Assembly (NCBI GenBank): GCA_027307165.1 | Contig: DAHUXM010000016.1 | Location: 246,874-310,873, forward strand | DNA: 64,000 bases | DNA from: Gemmatimonadota bacterium | GTDB lineage: Bacteria > Gemmatimonadota > Gemmatimonadetes > Gemmatimonadales > Gemmatimonadaceae | Direction of reading: 5' to 3' | In this document: piece by piece, positions 44,563 to 52,896 of the stretch | Numbering within the stretch: the first letter of the stretch is position 1 | How the letters are laid out: the number at the start of each line of letters is the position of its first letter | Notes under the pieces: generated by a model | What the model was told of the DNA's origin: nothing | Database searches by the model: none | The model's input: only the letters and a program-made list of their open reading frames with translations | Position numbers and translations under genes: made by a program

Positions 44563-45081
44563 ATGCCACGCGATTTTGAAGATATTTTTGACACCGAAGA
44601 CATGGACCCGGATGAGCTCAGGCGCCTCGTGCGCGAGACACTCCGGGAAAATCGATCAATCGACCCGTTGGACATCACTGTCCATGTCCGCCACGGAAGG
44701 GTCATACTCGTCGGCCGCGTCGGGACCGACACGGAGAAGCGGATCGCCGAGCGTGTGGTCGGCGACCGGATAGGACTGACCAACGTTGAAAGCCAGCTCG
44801 TTGTCGACCCGATCCGCCGCGCCACGAGTCCGGAGGCGGCCGACGAAAACGTCAACGATGAGGAGGCGCACGAAGGGCTGCTGCTCGGCGACGCACCTCG
44901 CTCCCATTCCGACAGCAGCGAGCATCTGGCGGAGCACGCCGAGGACGAGCTGCTCGGAACCGTGGACAGGACGGAAGCGATAGAGGACGGCATCCCCTGG
45001 ATACCGCCTGAGAGCCCCACTCCGGAAGGCGCGGACGAAGCAGGCTTCCCCCCACGCGACGCGAATCTGGATTCGTTTTAA
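44563..45081 (+). CDS. BON-domain protein
   Basis: The 172-residue acidic protein has one BON domain at about 18-85, with the DITVHVRHGRVILVGRV and RIAERVVGDRIGLTNVESQLVV blocks. A long disordered acidic tail follows (EEAHEGLL, EHAEDELLGTVDRTEA). BON domains bind phospholipid or connect envelope proteins, but no signal peptide is present here. A hairpin overlaps its AGGAGG ribosome site. Function unknown. Confidence 0.85.
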   Translation: MPRDFEDIFDTEDMDPDELRRLVRETLRENRSIDPLDITVHVRHGRVILVGRVGTDTEKRIAERVVGDRIGLTNVESQLVVDPIRRATSPEAADENVNDEEAHEGLLLGDAPRSHSDSSEHLAEHAEDELLGTVDRTEAIEDGIPWIPPESPTPEGADEAGFPPRDANLDSF

Positions 45082-45088
45082 TCGCGCA

Positions 45089-45128
45089 CAGGGTGCAGAT
45101 TTGATGGCGTATGTCTACCTGCACCCTG
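45089..45128 (+). promoter_or_regulatory. 10-bp inverted repeat bracketing the queD start codon
   Basis: CAGGGTGCAG (45089-45098) is exactly repeated in inverted form at 45119-45128, inside the first codons of queD. The 20-nt loop holds the ATG at 45111. It may form an mRNA hairpin around the start site, or serve as an operator. Confidence 0.45.
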
Positions 45129-45533
45129 ACACGCCGCGTGAAATTTGCCGCGGCACATCGGTACCGCCGCCCCGAATGGGACGACGCGCGCAATGAAGCG
45201 ACTTTCGGCGCCTGCGCTTGGCCCAGCTATCACGGCCACAGCTACACCTGCGACGTCACAGTGGCCGGCCAAATCGACCCCCTCACCGGATTTATCGTGG
45301 ATCTCGGAAAACTCGATGCGATTCTCAGGCGCGAGATTGTCCAGAGGTTCGACCATCGCAACATCAACGTGGACGTCCCCGAGTTTGGCGACGGACGACT
45401 GGTCCCCTCCGGCGAGAACCTTGCACGCTTCATTCTGGATCGCGTGCAGACGTCGTTGAAGACCGATGCACGCGTCGTTTCGGTCACCATTGCAGAGGAC
45501 GACACGCTGTCGGCGACATATGCAGCGGATTGA
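45111..45533 (+). CDS. queD: 6-pyruvoyl-tetrahydropterin synthase/QueD family protein
   Basis: The 140-residue protein has the zinc-binding histidines H16 (AAHRY), H41 and H43 (YHGHSY), and C35 six residues before H41, the spacing of PTPS-type active sites. GENLARFI supplies the conserved glutamate. In bacteria the family mostly makes 6-carboxytetrahydropterin from dihydroneopterin triphosphate for queuosine, but folate or pterin side roles occur. queC and queE are not in the window, so the exact product is open. Its end overlaps the next gene by 14 bases. Confidence 0.87.
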   Translation: MSTCTLTRRVKFAAAHRYRRPEWDDARNEATFGACAWPSYHGHSYTCDVTVAGQIDPLTGFIVDLGKLDAILRREIVQRFDHRNINVDVPEFGDGRLVPSGENLARFILDRVQTSLKTDARVVSVTIAEDDTLSATYAAD

Positions 45534-46890
45534 CGGCGTGCGGATCGTGGCAGTGTCGCGCGTACGCCTGCGCGCGCTCGCAGCGTGGCTGGCGCCCGTT
45601 TCACTCGCCGCGTTAGCTGCGTGCGCACCAGCTCCACGCACCAGCGCGACACCTGCAACGGCACACGGGCGAGCCGCTCTCGGAGCGCGGATCAACACGT
45701 GGATTGGGAATCCGATTTTCCGAACGGCCGAATGGGCAATTCTCGTCGTGAATCCGCAGAGTGGTGACACCATCTACGCGCACGATCCCGCGCTGCTGAT
45801 GGTCCCTGCATCCAACATGAAGATCATCACGTCTTCCGTCGCTCTCACTCTGCTCGGCCCGGACTTTCGTTTTTCCACGACGTTTGCAAGACACGGCTCG
45901 CTCGCCAACGGCGTCCTGAATGGTGATCTGGTAGTGTCCGGCCGCGGAGATCCGACCCTGAGCGACCACATGCGCGGCAGCGCGAGCGCGGCCATGGACA
46001 CGCTCGCAGATTCGATCGTCGCGCATGGCATTCGCGAGATCACGGGACACATCTATTCGGGCGCCGACAACTTCCCCGGTCCTGCAGTCGGCGCAGGCTG
46101 GGACTGGGACGATCTCGATACATCGGACGGAGCCGGTGTCGACGAGCTGCTCTTCAACGAAGGAATGTCACGCGTGGTTGTGCACGGACCAGCAGGTGAC
46201 AGCACCGTGAAATCGGCCCCCGCGGCAAACCCCACCCAGGACTATCTCCGCGAGTTGCAACTCGCACTCGAAAGGCGTGGTGTGCACACGACGCTCGGTG
46301 TCGGGGAAAGCGTCGTTCCGCGCGATGCGGTTCCGCTCGACACTCTGTTCGTCGTCCAGTCTGTGCCGCTGAGTCAGATTCTTCCGTTCTTCCTCAAGCC
46401 ATCGCAGAATCAGATGGGCGAGGTCCTCATGCGCACGCTCGGCCTCGAACGGACCGGCGTCGGTATCGCCGACAGCGGAATCGCCGTAGCTGGCCGCCAA
46501 CTCTCGGCGTGGGGAATTCCGCGCGACGGTTACCAGCTGCATGACGGAAGCGGCATGGCACGCGCCGATCTGATATCTCCGGAAACGATCGTGCGCATAC
46601 TCGACCGGATGCAGGCAAACCCCAACTTCGCAACGTTCTACAACGCACTCCCGATCGCAGGAGTCGACGGCACGATTGCCCGCCGCATGATCGGAACAGC
46701 TGCGGCGAACAACGTACACGCGAAGACCGGCTCCCTGCACTGGGTCCGCTCACTATCAGGCTACGTAACCGACGCCGATGGTGAACGGCTCATCTTCAGC
46801 GTTCTCGCCAACAAGTGGACCACACCGCCTTCCGCGGTAACGATGACGGCCGACTCGATCGCAGCGGCGCTGGCGTCGTACCGCAAATGA
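45520..46890 (+). CDS. dacB: D-alanyl-D-alanine carboxypeptidase/endopeptidase (PBP4, S13)
   Basis: Taking ATG 45520 gives 456 residues. GTG codons at 45538 or 45547 are alternatives. A hydrophobic segment ends LAALAAC, a possible lipobox. The S13 motifs follow in order: S98-x-x-K101 (PASNMK), S295-x-N297 (SQN), and K402-T-G. The wide gap between the first two motifs holds the extra domain typical of PBP4. It trims or cleaves peptidoglycan cross-links in the periplasm. The start lies inside the end of queD. Confidence 0.92.
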   Translation: MQRIDGVRIVAVSRVRLRALAAWLAPVSLAALAACAPAPRTSATPATAHGRAALGARINTWIGNPIFRTAEWAILVVNPQSGDTIYAHDPALLMVPASNMKIITSSVALTLLGPDFRFSTTFARHGSLANGVLNGDLVVSGRGDPTLSDHMRGSASAAMDTLADSIVAHGIREITGHIYSGADNFPGPAVGAGWDWDDLDTSDGAGVDELLFNEGMSRVVVHGPAGDSTVKSAPAANPTQDYLRELQLALERRGVHTTLGVGESVVPRDAVPLDTLFVVQSVPLSQILPFFLKPSQNQMGEVLMRTLGLERTGVGIADSGIAVAGRQLSAWGIPRDGYQLHDGSGMARADLISPETIVRILDRMQANPNFATFYNALPIAGVDGTIARRMIGTAAANNVHAKTGSLHWVRSLSGYVTDADGERLIFSVLANKWTTPPSAVTMTADSIAAALASYRK

Positions 46891-46897
46891 GTAGCAG

Positions 46898-48145
46898 TTG
46901 AGTCGGGGAGCGGTCAGCGCCGCCGAGGCATCGGAACAGATTCTCGCGTCGGTCGAGCGAATGCCAGTCGAGTGCGTTCCACTCTCATCCGCGCTCGGCG
47001 CCGTGCTCGCCGAACCAGTCGCCGCACGTGCCAGCATTCCTCCATGGCGCGCGTCATCGATGGACGGATATGCGGTGAGAGCGAGCGACATCGCCCGCGT
47101 CCCGTGCACGTTGCGCGTCATCGGCGAGGTTGCAGCTGGCAGCGAAGCGCCGGTATCGATGAAGACCGGGGAAGCCGTCAGGATCATGACCGGCGCCCCC
47201 GTTCCAGCAGTCGCCGACACTGTTGTGCGCGTCGAAGACACCGATGCGGGATCGGAACTCGTAGAGATCCGCAATTCGCGCGATGCAGGACGCAACGTGC
47301 GTCCGCTCGGCGAGGACTTCCTCAAGGGAAATGTGATCCTGAGGGCGGGCGAGTATGTGAGTCCGGCGGCGATCGGCGTGCTCGCGTCCTCCGGTATCGC
47401 GACCGTCGCAACCTACCGCCAGCCTACCGTATCGATCGTTTCGTCAGGCGACGAGCTGGTTCGCGTCGAGGGTTTCGACGCGGTGATGAGCGGCAACCGC
47501 ATCGTATCGTCGAACAGTTATTCCCTCCCGGCAATGGTGCGCGAATCCGGCGGACGGCCCCGCGATGGCGGCATCACGCGCGATGATCCGCTTGCACTGC
47601 GCAATGCGATCGAGGGTGCGATGGCCTGCGATCTTCTGATCACGAGTGGCGGCGTTTCCGTCGGTGATCATGACTTCACACGCACCGTCATGAAGGATAT
47701 GGGTGTCGACATCAAGTTCTGGCGCGCGCGTATCCGGCCGGGTGGCCCTGTAGTGTTCGGTATAATCGATGGCCGCCCCTGGATCGGACTGCCTGGCAAC
47801 CCCGTGTCAGCAATGGTTACGTTCGAGCTCTTTGTGCGGCCGGCGATTCTCAAGATGCTTGGCGAGACGCTGATATTCCCCGCAACACGAATGGTGACAC
47901 TCGACGAACGCATCTCACTGACTGGCGACCTGACACACTACCTGCGCGTAGTGCTGACCCAGTGCGACGGCGTGGATCACGCGCGCCTCACTGGTACACA
48001 GAGCTCCGGAGCGCTGACTTCCATGTTGCGCGCCAACGCGCTGCTCATCGTTCCCGAGGGCCGGCATGAGTGTCATCCGGGCGAGCAGTTCCGCGCGATT
48101 CCCCTGCGGAACTCGGTGTTTCGGTCAGCAGTCTTCCCCGCGTGA
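46898..48145 (+). CDS. moeA: Molybdopterin molybdenumtransferase
   Basis: The start is a TTG at 46898, placing AVSAAEASEQILASV where MoeA proteins normally begin. No ATG fits. The 415-residue protein has PPWRASSMDGYAVRASD, MTGAPVPAVADTVVRVED, the MoCF-binding TSGGVSVGDHDFT and GLPGNPVSAMVTFELF. MoeA inserts molybdate into molybdopterin-AMP. Other moco genes are not in the window. The end overlaps the following methyltransferase by four bases (GTGA). Confidence 0.92.
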   Translation: MSRGAVSAAEASEQILASVERMPVECVPLSSALGAVLAEPVAARASIPPWRASSMDGYAVRASDIARVPCTLRVIGEVAAGSEAPVSMKTGEAVRIMTGAPVPAVADTVVRVEDTDAGSELVEIRNSRDAGRNVRPLGEDFLKGNVILRAGEYVSPAAIGVLASSGIATVATYRQPTVSIVSSGDELVRVEGFDAVMSGNRIVSSNSYSLPAMVRESGGRPRDGGITRDDPLALRNAIEGAMACDLLITSGGVSVGDHDFTRTVMKDMGVDIKFWRARIRPGGPVVFGIIDGRPWIGLPGNPVSAMVTFELFVRPAILKMLGETLIFPATRMVTLDERISLTGDLTHYLRVVLTQCDGVDHARLTGTQSSGALTSMLRANALLIVPEGRHECHPGEQFRAIPLRNSVFRSAVFPA

Positions 48146-48822
48146 CGCGAGCGCTGGCAGGCGCCGAGCTTGTCGCCGATCTCGAGCGACGCTTCGTGAC
48201 CGTCAACGACGACGTCCGCGTGGGCGCCCGGGACATCAACATTCTGCGGCCGCGCAGTGCGGAGGACCTCATCAGCGAAAGCGATTTCGATCGGGATGAG
48301 CGATTGCCGTACTGGGCCGAGCTGTGGCCATCATCGACCATTCTGGCCAATTTCATCGCCGCCGACAAGAGACCCCGCGGCAGTGCCATCGAGATTGGCG
48401 CGGGCGTCGGGCTTGTGAGCATCGCCGCCGCGATCGCAGGCCACGCGATCACAGCGAGCGATTACTATGACGACGCCCTGGCATTTGCGCGCGCGAATGC
48501 GTTTCGCAATCTCGGTCGGGAGATCGACACCGCTCTCATCGACTGGCGCCATGTGTCACCGGACGTCGCGCGGTTCGATTTCGTGTTCGCCTCCGACGTG
48601 CTTTACGAATCGCGCTACGCACCACTCGTCGCGAGCGTAGTCGACCGGTTGTTGGCCGCGAGTGGCGTCGCCTACGTGGCCGATCCTGGCCGCGTTGCCG
48701 CGAACGCGTTTGCCGATGCGTGCGTGGACCTCGGACTTGCGATACGCACCACCGCTACCCGGCCATATCAGGCCGGGGATGTGCGGCAGACCATTACAGT
48801 GTATGAGGTAACGCGACCGTAA
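48142..48822 (+). CDS. Class I SAM-dependent methyltransferase (METTL21/NNT1-like)
   Basis: A GTG at 48142 overlapping the moeA stop gives 226 residues. Longer starts inside moeA are unlikely. PYWAELWPSSTILANFI, the SAM loop IEIGAGVGLVSIAAAIAG, ASDYYDDALAFARAN and FDFVFASDVLYESRYAPLV match the protein-lysine/nicotinamide methyltransferase-like group. Those enzymes often modify lysines of translation factors, but the substrate here is unknown. Confidence 0.82.
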   Translation: MTRALAGAELVADLERRFVTVNDDVRVGARDINILRPRSAEDLISESDFDRDERLPYWAELWPSSTILANFIAADKRPRGSAIEIGAGVGLVSIAAAIAGHAITASDYYDDALAFARANAFRNLGREIDTALIDWRHVSPDVARFDFVFASDVLYESRYAPLVASVVDRLLAASGVAYVADPGRVAANAFADACVDLGLAIRTTATRPYQAGDVRQTITVYEVTRP

Positions 48823-48831
48823 CGCCTCGTT

Positions 48832-50904
48832 CTAAAGCAGTTGCTGTGCAACGACCTCGGAGATGTCGTACACCGGAACGTCAGAATCCTGACCCTTCAC
48901 CCCGTCGCCGATCATGGTCATGCAGAAGGGGCATGCAACGGCGAGAACGTCTGCACCGGTAGCGAGAAGTTCTTCGGTGCGTTCGGCGTTGATGCGCTTG
49001 CCGACGGTCTCTTCCATCCACATTCTTCCACCGCCGGCGCCGCAGCAGAGTGCCTTGCTGCGCGTGCGGGGCGGCTCTACGAGTGTCATCATCGGCAGCG
49101 AGCGTCGCAGCGTCTCGCGCGGTGCCTCGTACACGTCATTGTAGCGGCCGAGGTAGCAGGAATCGTGATATGCCACGGTCAGCTGCTTGCCCTCGCCGTT
49201 GAGCGGAAGGCGGTTCTCCTCCAGCAGCTTCTCGATGTAGGTCGAGTGGTGGATGACTTCATAGTTGCCACCGAGCTGCGGATACTCGTTGCCGATCTGA
49301 TGGAAGCAGTGCGGACAGTTGGTGACGATCGTCTCGACGCCGTAGCGGTCCAGCGTCTCGATGTTGTCACGCGCCAGCATCTGGTACAGGTATTCGTTGC
49401 CCATGCGGCGCGCAGGATCACCGTTGCACTTCTCTTCCTGACCGAGAATCGCGAAGCGCACGTGTGCCGCCTGAAGCACTCGGGCAAACGCGACCGCAAT
49501 CTTCTTCGCGCGATCGTCGAACGACCCCATGCATCCCACCCAGAAGAGCACCTCCGGGCGTTCGCCGCGCTCTATCATCTCGGCCATCGTGGGGATGTCC
49601 ATTCCTTCGGCCCACTTGCCTCTGTCTCCTGGATTGAACGCCCACGGCGATCCGTTGCGCTCCATCGACTCGAACGCCGGCTGAATCTCCGGCGGAAAAC
49701 GCGACTCCATCAACACCAGGCTCCGCCGAAGCTCGTTGATGATGTCGAGCTGGTCGATCGATACCGGGCACTCCTGAACGCATGCACGGCAGCTGGTGCA
49801 CGCCCACAACTCCTCTTCCGTGATGTAGTTGTCCAGCAGCGTATTCTGCAGAGCAGCCGTGGCGGTCGCGTCCCCTGCATCCCCGCCCTCGCCAGCGGAC
49901 AACTGCGGATGCTCGAATTCGCCGAAATCACCCGTCGCAAGCGGCGCAAGCTCCATCAGGCGCTGACGCGTGTTGATCATGATCTTGCGCGGGCTCAACA
50001 GCTTGCCCGTGATGTGCGCTGGACATGCAGCCGTGCAGCGTCCGCACTCCGTGCAGGAATAGCTGTCCAGCAGGTTCTTCCATCCAAGCTGCGTCACGTC
50101 CGAAGCGCCGAAGTGCTCGACACCCTCAGCTTCGAGATCCATGTAGCTCATCGCTCCCTTCACCCCGGGTCCACTAGTGTTGGACAGGTAGGTGTTGGGC
50201 AGCGACGTGAGAACGTGAAGATGCTTGGAGTACGGCAGATAATTCAGGAAGATCAGAATCAGTAACGCGTGGAACCACCAGCTCGTCGCGCGGCCAGCTT
50301 CCAGGCCCCATGTTGGCAGGCCCGTGAGTGCGTGCGACAGCGCAAGCGAGATCGGTTGAAATATCGTGCCGCTACCGGGATGCAGCGCGAACTCGAACGC
50401 ACCCAGCGACAGCAGACTCACCATCAGCGCGCCGATCATGGATAGAATCAGGATCGCGTCGCCCGAGTGAACCTTGTCACCCTGAAGCCTTGCCGGCTTG
50501 ACGACTATGCGTCGATACAGCAGCACGGTAACGGCCGCGAGCACGAGCAGCGCAAATAATTCCTGCGACAGGGTGTACAGCGCATAGATGGGCCCTGGCA
50601 GAATCATCGCGTAGCTGAAACCGGGAAACAGCCCGCTGATTATTATCTCGCCGGTGCCGATCGTCAGCACCACGAAGCCCCAGAACACCAACGCGTGCAG
50701 CGAGCCGGCAACTGGATCGCGCAGAATCTTAGTCTGACCGAATCCGATCAGGATGAGATTACGGATCCTCGTGACAGGATTATCGCTGCGGTCGTCCGGA
50801 CGGCCGACCGTGCGCATGTACCGTACGAGGCGCTGTGCGTTGTAGGAAAAGAACGCCAGCGTGACCACCACCACAAATATGAATACGCCGCGTCCAATGG
50901 TCAT
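48832..50904 (-). CDS. etfD: EtfD-type membrane iron-sulfur reductase (ETF:menaquinone oxidoreductase)
   Basis: The 690-residue protein has an N-terminal membrane domain with about six helices (to ~225) and histidines such as H70 and H211 placed for haem. Two 4Fe-4S motifs follow, C284-C287-C290-C294 and C369-C372-C375-C379. Two CCG domains follow: C458, C493, C530-C533, and then C583, C620-C621-G, C658-C661. This is the HdrD/GlpC-like layout seen in EtfD (mycobacterial Rv0338c type), which passes electrons from ETF to menaquinone. etfA and etfB lie directly upstream on the same strand, 37 bp away. Confidence 0.92.
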   Translation of the reverse strand: MTIGRGVFIFVVVVTLAFFSYNAQRLVRYMRTVGRPDDRSDNPVTRIRNLILIGFGQTKILRDPVAGSLHALVFWGFVVLTIGTGEIIISGLFPGFSYAMILPGPIYALYTLSQELFALLVLAAVTVLLYRRIVVKPARLQGDKVHSGDAILILSMIGALMVSLLSLGAFEFALHPGSGTIFQPISLALSHALTGLPTWGLEAGRATSWWFHALLILIFLNYLPYSKHLHVLTSLPNTYLSNTSGPGVKGAMSYMDLEAEGVEHFGASDVTQLGWKNLLDSYSCTECGRCTAACPAHITGKLLSPRKIMINTRQRLMELAPLATGDFGEFEHPQLSAGEGGDAGDATATAALQNTLLDNYITEEELWACTSCRACVQECPVSIDQLDIINELRRSLVLMESRFPPEIQPAFESMERNGSPWAFNPGDRGKWAEGMDIPTMAEMIERGERPEVLFWVGCMGSFDDRAKKIAVAFARVLQAAHVRFAILGQEEKCNGDPARRMGNEYLYQMLARDNIETLDRYGVETIVTNCPHCFHQIGNEYPQLGGNYEVIHHSTYIEKLLEENRLPLNGEGKQLTVAYHDSCYLGRYNDVYEAPRETLRRSLPMMTLVEPPRTRSKALCCGAGGGRMWMEETVGKRINAERTEELLATGADVLAVACPFCMTMIGDGVKGQDSDVPVYDISEVVAQQLL

Positions 50905-50941
50905 CGCGCGAGCCTCCTCGGTGCGTTCGGCTTGTTACGGT

Positions 50942-51928
50942 TCACCCGCGGGCCCTGGCCTCCTTGACCGCTGCTGTGAGCGCGGGAACGATCTCGAAGA
51001 GGTCACCGACGATTCCGTAATCGGCGATCTTGAAGATCGGTGCTTCCTTGTCCTTGTTGATCGCGACGATCGTCCTGGATGTGCGCATTCCCGCGAGATG
51101 CTGGATCGCGCCCGATATGCCGACCGCGACATAAAGATCCGGACTCACCAGTCTCCCCGTCTGCCCGATCTGATCGCTGTGTGGACGCCAACCTTCGTCG
51201 GTCACGACACGCGTCGCACCGACAGCAGCATTACCGAAAGCGGCTGCAAGATCTTCCACCAGCTGGAAATTCTCGGGTCCCTTGAGTCCGCGGCCACCGC
51301 TGACGATTACCGGCGCCTCGCCAAGGTCGAGTTTCGTGCCACCACCGAGCTTCACTTCCTTCACCACCACACGCGATGCGTCAGGATCACCGACCGGAGC
51401 GGCGCGCTGAATCGTGCCTGCACGCGGATTCTCCACCGGAGTGAACATGTTCGCCCGTATGGCCACAAGCGCGGGATTGGATGCGATCTTCACCGTCGCG
51501 AGAACCTTGCCGATGTTCACCGGATGCTTCACGATTACCGCGTCACCGTCCAGCTTGATGTCCGTAACGTCGGTGACGAGCCCCACGCCGAGCTTTGCCG
51601 CCACGCGCGGTGCGAGATCGCTTCCGAGCGCGGACGTTGGAAAGATCGCGACGCGATATCCGCCAGTGCGCACACGCTCGGCGACGATCGCTGCAACGGC
51701 TTCCGGATTGTACTTCGAGAATGCACCATGTTCGGCGACGACCACCTCGTCCGCTCCGTACTTCGCGAGCTGCGCCGCGCAGTGCTCGATACCCGTCGCG
51801 CCGGCGACGAACGCATGGACCTGACCACCAGTGGCGTCGGCTACCGAACGTGCCGCGGTTACGGCCTCGAGCGCTATCTTGCGAAGCTCGCCGTTACGGG
51901 TCTCCGCGAATGCAAATACGTTTGCCAT
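50942..51928 (-). CDS. etfA: Electron transfer flavoprotein, alpha subunit
   Basis: The 328-residue protein has the alpha-subunit N-domain and the C-terminal FAD domain with [49 protein letters not shown]-type sequence ([15 protein letters not shown]) and [25 protein letters not shown]. With EtfB it carries electrons from acyl-CoA and other dehydrogenases in the cytoplasm. It starts two bases after the etfB stop. Confidence 0.96.
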   Translation of the reverse strand: MANVFAFAETRNGELRKIALEAVTAARSVADATGGQVHAFVAGATGIEHCAAQLAKYGADEVVVAEHGAFSKYNPEAVAAIVAERVRTGGYRVAIFPTSALGSDLAPRVAAKLGVGLVTDVTDIKLDGDAVIVKHPVNIGKVLATVKIASNPALVAIRANMFTPVENPRAGTIQRAAPVGDPDASRVVVKEVKLGGGTKLDLGEAPVIVSGGRGLKGPENFQLVEDLAAAFGNAAVGATRVVTDEGWRPHSDQIGQTGRLVSPDLYVAVGISGAIQHLAGMRTSRTIVAINKDKEAPIFKIADYGIVGDLFEIVPALTAAVKEARARG

Positions 51929-51930
51929 GA

Positions 51931-52683
51931 TTATAGAACCTTCGCTTCAGTCTGGAGCAGTCTCACGAGTTCCGGTACCGCCGCGACACCTTCGCCGATG
52001 ATGCGCCCTGGCGCGCGCTCGGGGGGTAGCTCCATCTGCGTCACGGTGACGGTCTGCGCACCCAGCTGCGCTGGCTTTACTTCGAGCGGCTTTTTCTTTG
52101 CGGCCATGATCCCCTTGAGCGCGGGATAGCGCGCAATGTTCAATCCCTGATCGATCGTCAGGACTGCCGGCAATGGAAACTCGACGAACTCCTGCCCGCC
52201 CTCGATCTCGCGCTTGGCAGATCCCTTCTGTCCGGATATTTCCAGTTTGGAGATCGCCGTGACCAGGGGCAGTCCCAATAGCTCGCCAACCATGGCGCCC
52301 ACGACTCCATTGGAAGAATCGGCCGATTGCTTGCCGAACAGAACCAGATCATAACCGCCGTCCTTGAGCTCAGCCGCCAACGCACGTGCAATTGCCAGCC
52401 CATCGAACGGAATGTGATCGGTCTTGAGCTCGACGCCGCGGTCGGCGCCCATCGCGAGTGCCTTGCGGATCGTCTCCTGAACCGCGTCGGTCCCCAGCGA
52501 TACAATGACCACTTCGGTGGCGGCGTCCCGGTCCTTGATCTGTAGTGCCGCCTCGACTGCCCATGAGTCGAAGTCGTTCATGTCGAACTTGAGACCTGCC
52601 TCGTCCACCGCGTTTCCGATGGCGGCAATCTTGAAGCGAACGTCCATGTCCGGGACGCGCTTGATGCACACGGCAATTTTCAC
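51931..52683 (-). CDS. etfB: Electron transfer flavoprotein, beta subunit
   Basis: The start is a GTG at 52683, with AGGAG nine bases upstream. It opens MKIAVCIKRVPDMDVRFK, the EtfB beginning. The upstream in-frame extension is rejected. The 250 residues include the AMP-binding loop region, LFGKQSADSSNGVVGAMVGELLGLPLVT, and the recognition-loop-like ALTIDQGLNIARYPALKGIMAAKKK. It pairs with EtfA and heads the etfB-etfA-etfD operon. Confidence 0.95.
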   Translation of the reverse strand: MKIAVCIKRVPDMDVRFKIAAIGNAVDEAGLKFDMNDFDSWAVEAALQIKDRDAATEVVIVSLGTDAVQETIRKALAMGADRGVELKTDHIPFDGLAIARALAAELKDGGYDLVLFGKQSADSSNGVVGAMVGELLGLPLVTAISKLEISGQKGSAKREIEGGQEFVEFPLPAVLTIDQGLNIARYPALKGIMAAKKKPLEVKPAQLGAQTVTVTQMELPPERAPGRIIGEGVAAVPELVRLLQTEAKVL

Positions 52684-52777
52684 CGCGGATATTCTCCTGG
52701 ATGAATCAGTATTGAAGATATTTCCACTGCATGGCCCCGTAAGGACCTGACTTAATGTAACGGGCACGGGCGCGGGT

Positions 52778-52800
52778 CGGGGGGCCTGGCCATCCCCCCG
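52778..52800. other. GC-only 7-bp hairpin upstream of etfB
   Basis: CGGGGGG (52778-52784) pairs with CCCCCCG (52794-52800) around a 9-nt loop. It lies between the SusD hairpin and the etfB leader, perhaps as a second stage of the same transcript end. Confidence 0.35.
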
Positions 52801-52833
52801 CAACCGGGTTCCATCCGGCGCCAGGGCCAGATG

Positions 52834-52875
52834 CACCAGAGCCCCGCGAATCAGCTGATTCGCGGGGCTCTGGTG
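52834..52875 (-). terminator. 42-bp perfect palindrome, probable end of the susCD transcript
   Basis: Two 21-bp arms meet without a spacer at CAG|CTG (52854/52855) and are exact reverse complements. It lies 22 bases past the susD stop. There is no T-tract. A strong cruciform/hairpin stop or mRNA 3'-end barrier is the simplest reading. Confidence 0.7.
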
Positions 52876-52896
52876 TACTACTCCGGATGAGCCGGA

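Noticed and set aside
45520-46890. Start of dacB at 45466
   Set aside because: That would add 18 residues without signal character and deepen the overlap with queD to 68 bases. ATG 45520 or a nearby GTG is more natural.
48841-52129. Two long open frames on the + strand (474 and 422 codons)
   Set aside because: Both are antisense to etfD and etfA, which are certain by motif, and neither product shows a family pattern.
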